Shown here piece by piece: positions 7,925 to 13,697 of a DNA stretch of 13,697 nucleotides. The notes beneath the pieces are model-generated. The model worked only from the letters and a program-made list of their open reading frames with translations, ran no database searches and was not told the DNA's origin. A program made the position numbers and the translations under genes. Within the stretch, counting starts at the first letter, position 1; every line of letters starts with the position of its first letter. Source of the stretch: Trichosporon coremiiforme (Eukaryota; Basidiomycota; Tremellomycetes; Trichosporonales; Trichosporonaceae); the NCBI GenBank assembly GCA_039545355.1, contig BCJJ01000120.1, forward strand, positions 1-13,697, given 5' to 3'.

Positions 7925-8946
7925 CTAAAGGGCGAGCTCGGCAACGTCGAGGGCGGGGAGCTCGTCGCCGATCTCCTCCCATCCCGGTGCGCCGATGGCG
8001 ACGGCCTCGAGCATGCGTCCGGCGCGCTCCAGGTCGTCGTTGACAATGACCAGGTCGTGCGCGCCCGAAATGGCGTGCTCGATCTCGGCCTTGGCGGCCG
8101 CTAGCCGCTTGGCCATGCTGTCGTCGGTCTCGGTACCGCGCCCACGGAGGCGGGTCTTGAGGTGCGCGATCGACGGCGGCGCCAGGAAGAGGAAGACGGG
8201 GTTGAGAGGAGGGTCCTGTTTCGGTGCAGCGACGTGGAGCTGCTTCACGCCCTGCAGCTCGATGTCGAGGATGCAGCGCTTCGGTGTGAGGGCACGGAGG
8301 GCAGCGAAGGTCGTGCCGTAACTGATATCAGCGCCGTCGGTGAGTAAGACCGCCGTGGGTCACGAGCAGCTCGCGTTCCACCATCCTACACCTAGCAACA
8401 GCCCGGCAATCCGTGGTCCATTTTGGCCCAGTCTCGCAGTTACTGCTCTGAGGGTCTGAGAGGGGTTCGCAGCTCTAGACTCTGCGGCACGGCCACCACG
8501 CGATCAACTCACCAGTTTCCTCCGAACTGAGCCCACTCGAGAAACTCCTCCCGCTCAACACGCGCCATGAAGTCCTCCTTGGTCGTGAAGTGATACTCGC
8601 GGCCGTCGACCTCTCCGGCGCGCGGCGAGCGCGTCGTGTGCGACACGCTGAAGCCGAACGCGTCGGGGTACTTGGCGAAGAGCGACTTCAGGAGGGTCGA
8701 CTTGCCGGTGCCGGAGGGGCCGCAGATGACCAGGGGCTGTTGTCAGCTTCGAAATCCATTGCGCAGCTATCGGCAAGCGCGCGCGGCTGCGTCGTTTCCC
8801 GCACTCTCGGGGCCTGATGGCCGGGCGAGGACAGGCAACAGGACAAGAGCCAAGAGGGGAGAGGAAGCGGAGGATGAGGCAGACGAACAGCTCACTGCGC
8901 TCGCTGAACTTACGCGGTCAAGCACGCTCGCGTTGATGGGCGACAT
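7925..8946 (-). CDS. GUK1: Guanylate kinase
   Basis: Reaction: ATP + GMP to ADP + GDP, the essential step supplying GDP/GTP, and in fungi also GDP for mannose-nucleotide use. It is normally cytosolic. Exons on the minus strand: 8946-8914, 8736-8513 and 8321-7925; introns of 177 and 191 nt, much longer than the local norm, the second ending GCTGATATCAG. The product is 217 aa, slightly longer than the usual 187-200. The P-loop GPSGTGKST is at residues 17-25. The GMP-binding region follows ([23 protein letters not shown] split across [13 protein letters not shown] and [10 protein letters not shown]), then [29 protein letters not shown], the [10 protein letters not shown] strand, the lid RLRGRGTE, and [12 protein letters not shown]. 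The start codon encodes [11 protein letters not shown], which joins PLVICGPSG in frame. No upstream in-frame ATG precedes the stop, only a TTG at 9006-9004. It is tandem with NPA3 and convergent with cwf19. Confidence 0.95.
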
Positions 8947-9471
8947 GGCGCGAAGGATCAGAGTAGGTCGGAGAATCGTGAAAAGTAGTGAGTGCTCAAA
9001 ACACAAAGTTCAGATTCAGAAAATCACACTCACGCTCACGCACTCGCGCAAGCTGGCCAAGCTGGTACGCAAGCGCGATCAACTTTGTTACCCCGTGGCG
9101 TTGGCGGGACCGGCCCCTTTTCCGAGATTCTTCCACGCCGATCACCCGTCCACTGACTGGCCCAGCTGGCCCTCCCATGGTGTGGCGCTGTGAGGTGTGC
9201 TTATCTGGCTTATCTCTCACTGTTGGATGGCCTTCAGAATGCTCTTCTCAGGGTCATCGGAGTGCACAGAGGAAGGGCGTTTTCCTTGGAATGCCCATGC
9301 AAGGCAGTGAGTTGGCAGCAGGTGCGCCGACCGCGGCTGAAACTAGTGACACAAACTGAGACCGAGAAATGCGCGCTATCCGCGCCAAACACGCTACCGC
9401 GTTCCGCGTTCGTAGCCCGCTGCAAGGAGAACACAAATACATACAGTCTACGATCGGCTCTGGGGGTCGAC
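8947..9471 (-). promoter_or_regulatory. Intergenic: NPA3 3' UTR and GUK1 promoter
   Basis: About 525 bp without a convincing gene lie between two minus-strand genes. Two copies of TTATCT (AGATAA on the minus strand, a GATA-factor core) lie at 9201-9206 and 9210-9215, about 255-270 bp upstream of the GUK1 start. A short direct repeat (AAGCTGG twice, about 9049-9064) and CACTCACGCTCACGCACTC-like C/A runs occur nearer the start. No RNA gene was recognised. Confidence 0.5.
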
Positions 9472-10870
9472 CTAGATGATGTCGTCCTCCACAATGTCTC
9501 CCGCGCCGAGGGTCATGTGGTGGTCGGCCTCCTCCTCAAGCTCCATCTGACGTCGGATCGCCTCCTCCTCCTCCGGGTCACGCTGGTCCTCGGGGTCGCC
9601 GCCCTCGTCGTCGAACAGCGCGTCTGCGCGGTCGTTGCGCACGTGCGGCCCGAAGGGGTTCTTCGGCTTGTCCTTCACACCCATGTCCTTCAGCATACGC
9701 TCGAGGTGGCCCTGCTTTGCGGCCGCCGCCTTCGCCTCCTTGTCCGCCTTCAGGCGATCGAGCTCTGGCCTGTAGTCCCTGCTTGTCAGCTAACCCATCG
9801 CTGACAATGCAGCTGGAGTAGCACTCACTCTTCATACTCCTTACGGCACGACTCAACGGCCTCAAACAGCTCCTTCATGCCCTCGCCCGTCATGGCCGAG
9901 ACACCGACGGCACGGAGGTTGTTGTAGAACTCGTCCAGAACGAGCGACATAGAGCTCATCAGCGAGTTCATGTAGTTCTCTCCATTCTCGTCACGCCCCC
10001 GCTCCTCGAGCGCCGCTTGGAACTTCTCAAAGTCGGCCATCCACTCCTTCGCGAAGTCGCACGGCTCGACGTCCACCTTGTTGAACACGAGGATGAACGG
10101 GAGACGCGTCTTGTACAAGATTCTGCAGGTTATCTCTAAACGGAGATGGAAAGCTACTCACGAGCACGCATAGAGCATGTTGCTCATGAACGTCGCCGGC
10201 GCCGTCGTTCGGGGGGTGTCAATGACGTACGCGACGCACGTCGGCAGAGAGGATGCGATGGCGTCCGTGATGATGGCACCGGAGGCGGACCAGGTGAAGA
10301 TCTCAATCTGTCCTGGTGTGTCGACCAGAATGTAGCTGTAGTGAGTTAGCACGGTTTTGCCCAGGATAACTCGAGGGGTCCTCGAGAACCGGTGGAGGAC
10401 TCACTCGACAGATTCCGCACGCTTCTCCACGAAACCGAGCACCTGGTCAAACTTCGTTGTGAACAGGTTCAGTGCCGTCATAATACCACCGTTCGGTCCA
10501 AGGTTATACTGCTTCATGACCTCTTTGTAGTCGACAGTGTCCCGAATGTCGATGTTCGCGGAGTAACCCATGTGGTTCACGGCCGGGTCGAGGTTGACGA
10601 TGTACGCTGGCTTCTGCTCCGTGTGCAGGTACGAGTTGATGCGCTGCATCAACGTAGTCTTTCCCTGTGTCCTGTTAGAGAAGAGCTCGATGAACAGCTG
10701 AGGTTACTCACTGATCCAGCCATACCGATGACGAGAACCGTCATCGGCTGTTTCTTACCGCCGGCAGGTGCTGACGACGAAGCATCGGGGGCTGCGAAAG
10801 AGGAGGAGGCAGCAGGGGCGTCCTGCTGAGTGGCTGAAGGCTGATGGGTATCCTTTGTCGGCTCTGCCAT
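9472..10870 (-). CDS. NPA3: GPN-loop GTPase 1 (Npa3/Gpn1/XAB1)
   Basis: Family role: Gpn1/Npa3 is a cytoplasmic, shuttling GTPase needed for assembly and nuclear import of RNA polymerase II. Exons on the minus strand: 10870-10712, 10664-10405, 10335-10162, 10122-9829 and 9778-9472; introns of 47, 69, 39 and 50 nt. The product is 397 aa, the usual size. After an Ala/Ser-rich N-terminus come the P-loop GMAGSGKTTL (residues 49-58), the [11 protein letters not shown] switch region, the defining GPN loop [11 protein letters not shown] (GPN at 109-111), G3 [16 protein letters not shown] (D145-Q149), and G4 FNKVDVE (N212-D215). G5-like [10 protein letters not shown] follows. The tail is charged ([17 protein letters not shown]) and ends GDIVEDDII. 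The first intron splits the P-loop codons between Ser53 and Gly54. The start is the ATG in CCATGG context; an upstream in-frame ATG at 10987 would add an unconserved extension. Confidence 0.96.
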
Positions 10871-11640
10871 GGCAAATGATCGACAAGAACTGTGCGGAAC
10901 AATGGAGGAAGGATTGAGTAGTGACGTCGTTCTGGCTGGTTCGTGCGGAAATGTTATCGACCTCCACTTCTGGCCGACTGCAGACATTTCTGATGGCAGC
11001 CGGCAGCCGGCGAGCGTCGCACATGGCGCATGGCATGCATCCTTCTGACGGCATCAAAAATAGAGTTCGAAAATGAATATGCGTTCGAGGACGGGGCCAA
11101 AAGCTTTAAAGACGTCTCTGGAACGGATAACGGGAGAAAAGCTGGAAAAGAAGGCAGTGAAATTGGAATGCAAGAAAAAAGGGGTTGAGACGATTAATCC
11201 GCGCCAGCCGCGCCGTGTATTGCGAAGATTGGTTCCGCTAATTGGCTGTAAACAATAAGAGATCGAGCGGCGAGGAGACGAGCCCATGCGCGCAGCTCTC
11301 ACAGTGGATCGAGGATCGGGCCGGTCCGTCTCAGCAAGATAGGCGGCCGAGAGGCGGCTAAGCTAGGGGTCGATTGGCCGTCGTGTCCGCCGCGTCCATC
11401 CTGACACGCTGAGACACCAGTCCCATGCTGAGCATGCCGCCGTCGCAGCATGCCAGAGTGTGTCAGCGCACGCCAGCAGACTAGCAGCCAGCAGGCCCGA
11501 AGAGCGAAATGTCACCCGTAACGACGCACGATGCACGCCCGTGGTCAGGAGCTCCAGGAGTGCGCAAGCGCTTGAGCTGGAGTGCATGCCGCAAGTCAGT
11601 CGATAGTCAGATCACAGGCACGAGTTTGCGAGACGCGCAA
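10871..11640. promoter_or_regulatory. Upstream region of NPA3, no gene recognised
   Basis: About 770 bp upstream of NPA3 contain only short frames with no family resemblance on either strand. Four GCATGC palindromes (11033, 11432, 11448, 11584) and a 13-bp palindrome CATGCTGAGCATG (11424-11436) are clustered here. The part at about 11070-11190 is A/G-rich on the plus strand. The NPA3 promoter presumably lies in the portion nearest 10871. Confidence 0.45.
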
Positions 11641-11864
11641 TAGAACATAGGCAGCTGCAGCATGAGCATGGGAGAGTAGGGTGAGGGGATTAGAATATGG
11701 GCTAATTAGGGACGAAAGGGGTGGTGCGCGTGTTTGGTGGCCATGGGGAGAGGTGAGACGCTGGCGAGCATGGCGTACAGCGCAGGGGGTTAGGTGTGCC
11801 GGGGGAGGTCACTGCGATGATTGATTGGGTGAGGTGACTGGGGACTGTGGGTGGCCAAACCCTC
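11640..11864. other. G-rich strand-skewed block left of a skew switch
   Basis: The plus strand is markedly G-rich and C-poor, with G runs such as AGGGGGTTAGGTG followed by CCGGGGGAGG at about 11784-11810, and GAAAGGGGTGGTG at about 11714-11726. Strand composition flips to C-rich within a few tens of bases near 11860. No conserved protein is encoded. Possible roles are a divergent transcription start or a G-quadruplex/R-loop-prone element; both are inference. Confidence 0.45.
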
Positions 11865-12440
11865 GTTTTCCCTGTCGACCCTCGACCCTCAGCACCCCTT
11901 CGACTCTGTTCCTCGGTCTCCCGGTCTCCCAGCCCAAGCCAGCAAGCAAGCCAGTCAGCCAGTGCAGCCAATGCAGCCAGTTCGCCGGCCAGCCAGCCAG
12001 GACCGGCACAGCATACAGCCAGTCAATCAGCCCAGGAGCCACCAGCCCAACCCATACACGCCCCGCACCCAGTGGCCAGCTCAGCCAGCTCAGCTCACCC
12101 AGCCAGCGCGCACCATCACCGTGGCCGCAATCCACCACCCAGTCTGTTGCACCCAGCCAGCCAGCCAGCCTCCCCTCGTCCATCCATCCACACTTCCACC
12201 CACTCCATCCATCTACTCTTCCTCGACCTCTTCTCTCTTTTACAGCCATCCATCCTTTGTCTGAATCACGCGACATCATCGCTTACATCCATCAAGTCCA
12301 AGTCGATCACCGGCCCCAGCATCGCCTTCTCCCCAACAGCCTTCCTCGCCCGACCACCTCGACCCTCCGAGTACGCCGCCCCCTTCCCTCCTAATCTTTC
12401 CCGGCCCACTCGACCAACCCCGACCTAATCTTCCTCTTCC
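11865..12440 (+). repeat. C-rich CCAG/CAGC-type degenerate repeat and pyrimidine tract upstream of CDC42
   Basis: Degenerate tetranucleotide iterations of CCAG/AGCC (for example CCAGCCAGCCAGCC at about 12154-12170 and GGCCAGCCAGCCAGG at about 11987-12001) fill 11935-12175. A G-poor C/T/A stretch with CCATCCATCC runs follows, to about 12300. All three plus frames stay open for 130-190 codons with Ser/Pro/Gln-rich low-complexity translations, which is the signature of the repeat rather than of a gene. It may be the far leader or promoter of CDC42, or a separate non-coding transcript. Confidence 0.6.
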
Positions 12441-12863
12441 AGGTTCGTTTCAACATCCTCTGTCGCGCGTCCCCTCCCCCTCAGCGGCCATGCCCACCAC
12501 CGCTCAGCCCCCGGACACACTGCTGGTTGTTGCTCCATGGCAGCGCACGCCACGTTCCACTCAAAAGGGAATGTGTTTTCCTTAAGGTCAATGCCGCGCT
12601 CGGCCCCGTCGGGGCGGTGCCTCCTCCCCGTCACTTCTCTCTGGGTAGCGTACGCGTCAGAAGCAGCAGAGACGTGGCAAGTTGAGTAATATGGACGCGC
12701 CGAGCCAAGCACGGTATTTGCCCAAGTGCTCTCCGCGTCGAGCTGCCAAGGCCCAAACTTTTGAGTCTTTAGGCGTCACCGTGTCACAAAACAATACACA
12801 ACCCTCGATCCCATATCACTCATCCCCGCTCCTTGTCCATGTGCTCACGACAGAAACAGCGCT
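12441..12863 (+). promoter_or_regulatory. CDC42: CDC42 proximal promoter and 5' leader
   Basis: No conserved gene is seen. The region contains a hairpin-capable GCCCC-GTC-GGGGC at 12603-12615, and an A/C-rich leader from about 12780 that resembles a fungal 5' UTR. Upstream ATGs occur at 12690 and 12839, both out of frame with CDC42. The promoter and leader assignment rests on position and composition. Confidence 0.5.
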
Positions 12864-13661
<798 letters not shown>

Positions 13662-13697
13662 AGACGCTCGTTTCTTTGAATCATTCATTTTGCTCTT
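13662..13697 (+). other. Start of CDC42 3' UTR
   Basis: The last 36 bases of the window are T-rich (TTTCTTTGAATCATTCATTTTG) sequence directly after the CDC42 stop, consistent with a 3' UTR. Nothing else can be said. Confidence 0.5.

Noticed and set aside
8944..9006. 20-residue N-terminal extension of guanylate kinase that looks faintly like a mitochondrial presequence
   Set aside because: It would need a TTG start at 9006; an in-frame TGA lies just upstream and no ATG is available. The ATG at 8946 gives a normal N-terminus.
11363..11587. Minus-strand 74-codon frame in the NPA3-CDC42 spacer
   Set aside because: No family resemblance and no clear splice context; length is within chance for GC-rich DNA.
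11809..12279. Minus-strand frame of 156 codons rich in Trp/Gly/Leu
   Set aside because: It is the mirror of the CCAG repeat (CTGG gives Trp/Leu/Gly) and no domain is recognisable.
11825..12428. Three overlapping plus-strand open frames of 137-193 codons upstream of CDC42
   Set aside because: All three frames are open at once and give Ser/Pro/Gln-rich low-complexity products, as expected from a stop-poor CCAG/CCAT repeat rather than selection on one protein.
10871..12863. tRNA, 5S rRNA or transposon in the 2-kb spacer
   Set aside because: I found no B-box-like GTTCRANNC in a cloverleaf context, no terminal repeats and no transposase or reverse-transcriptase motifs.

Overview
The window is a compact, gene-dense piece of fungal nuclear genome. 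It is GC-rich, with many very short spliceosomal introns (about 31-69 nt, GTRNGT donors, CTRAY-type branch sites a few bases before a YAG acceptor). All seven genes I recognise are conserved eukaryotic housekeeping or meiotic genes. The intron style, base composition and sequence flavour (for example the 191-residue Cdc42 ending in CVVL) suggest a basidiomycete yeast, most likely of the Tremellomycetes (Cryptococcus/Trichosporon side). That placement is inference from style, not a database match. I see no rRNA, tRNA, transposon, CRISPR or prokaryotic feature.

Layout, left to right: TMA46/ZC3H15-like CCCH protein (minus, 3' end cut by the window edge); HOP2 meiotic recombination factor (plus, divergent from TMA46); importin-alpha/SRP1 (plus); Cwf19-family splicing factor (plus); guanylate kinase GUK1 (minus, convergent with cwf19, stop codons 38 bp apart); GPN-loop GTPase NPA3/GPN1 (minus, tandem with GUK1); a gene-free stretch of about 2 kb with strongly strand-asymmetric, repeat-rich DNA; and CDC42 (plus, complete). 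I derived 28 introns by hand from splice signals, reading frame and family conservation. Every complete model closes in frame at a plausible family length: HOP2 256 aa, SRP1 535, Cwf19 781, Guk1 217, Gpn1 397, Cdc42 191.

The genes do not form an operon or cluster. Several touch guanine-nucleotide biology (Tma46 as partner of an Rbg/DRG GTPase, Guk1 making GDP, the Gpn1 and Cdc42 GTPases) and two act in nuclear import (Srp1; Gpn1 for RNA polymerase II), but this is probably coincidence.

The most interesting points are: an 8-nt micro-exon in HOP2 that is needed to keep the frame; three stop-free introns of length 3n (HOP2, SRP1, cwf19) whose retention would give in-frame insertions; an abrupt G-rich to C-rich strand switch beside a CCAGCCAG-type repeat tract upstream of CDC42, which may be a divergent promoter or unannotated transcript; an out-of-frame upstream AUG overlapping the CDC42 start; paired GTCTAGAC palindromes in the TMA46/HOP2 divergent promoter; and nearly abutting convergent 3' ends of cwf19 and GUK1. 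I found no convincing wholly new protein system here.
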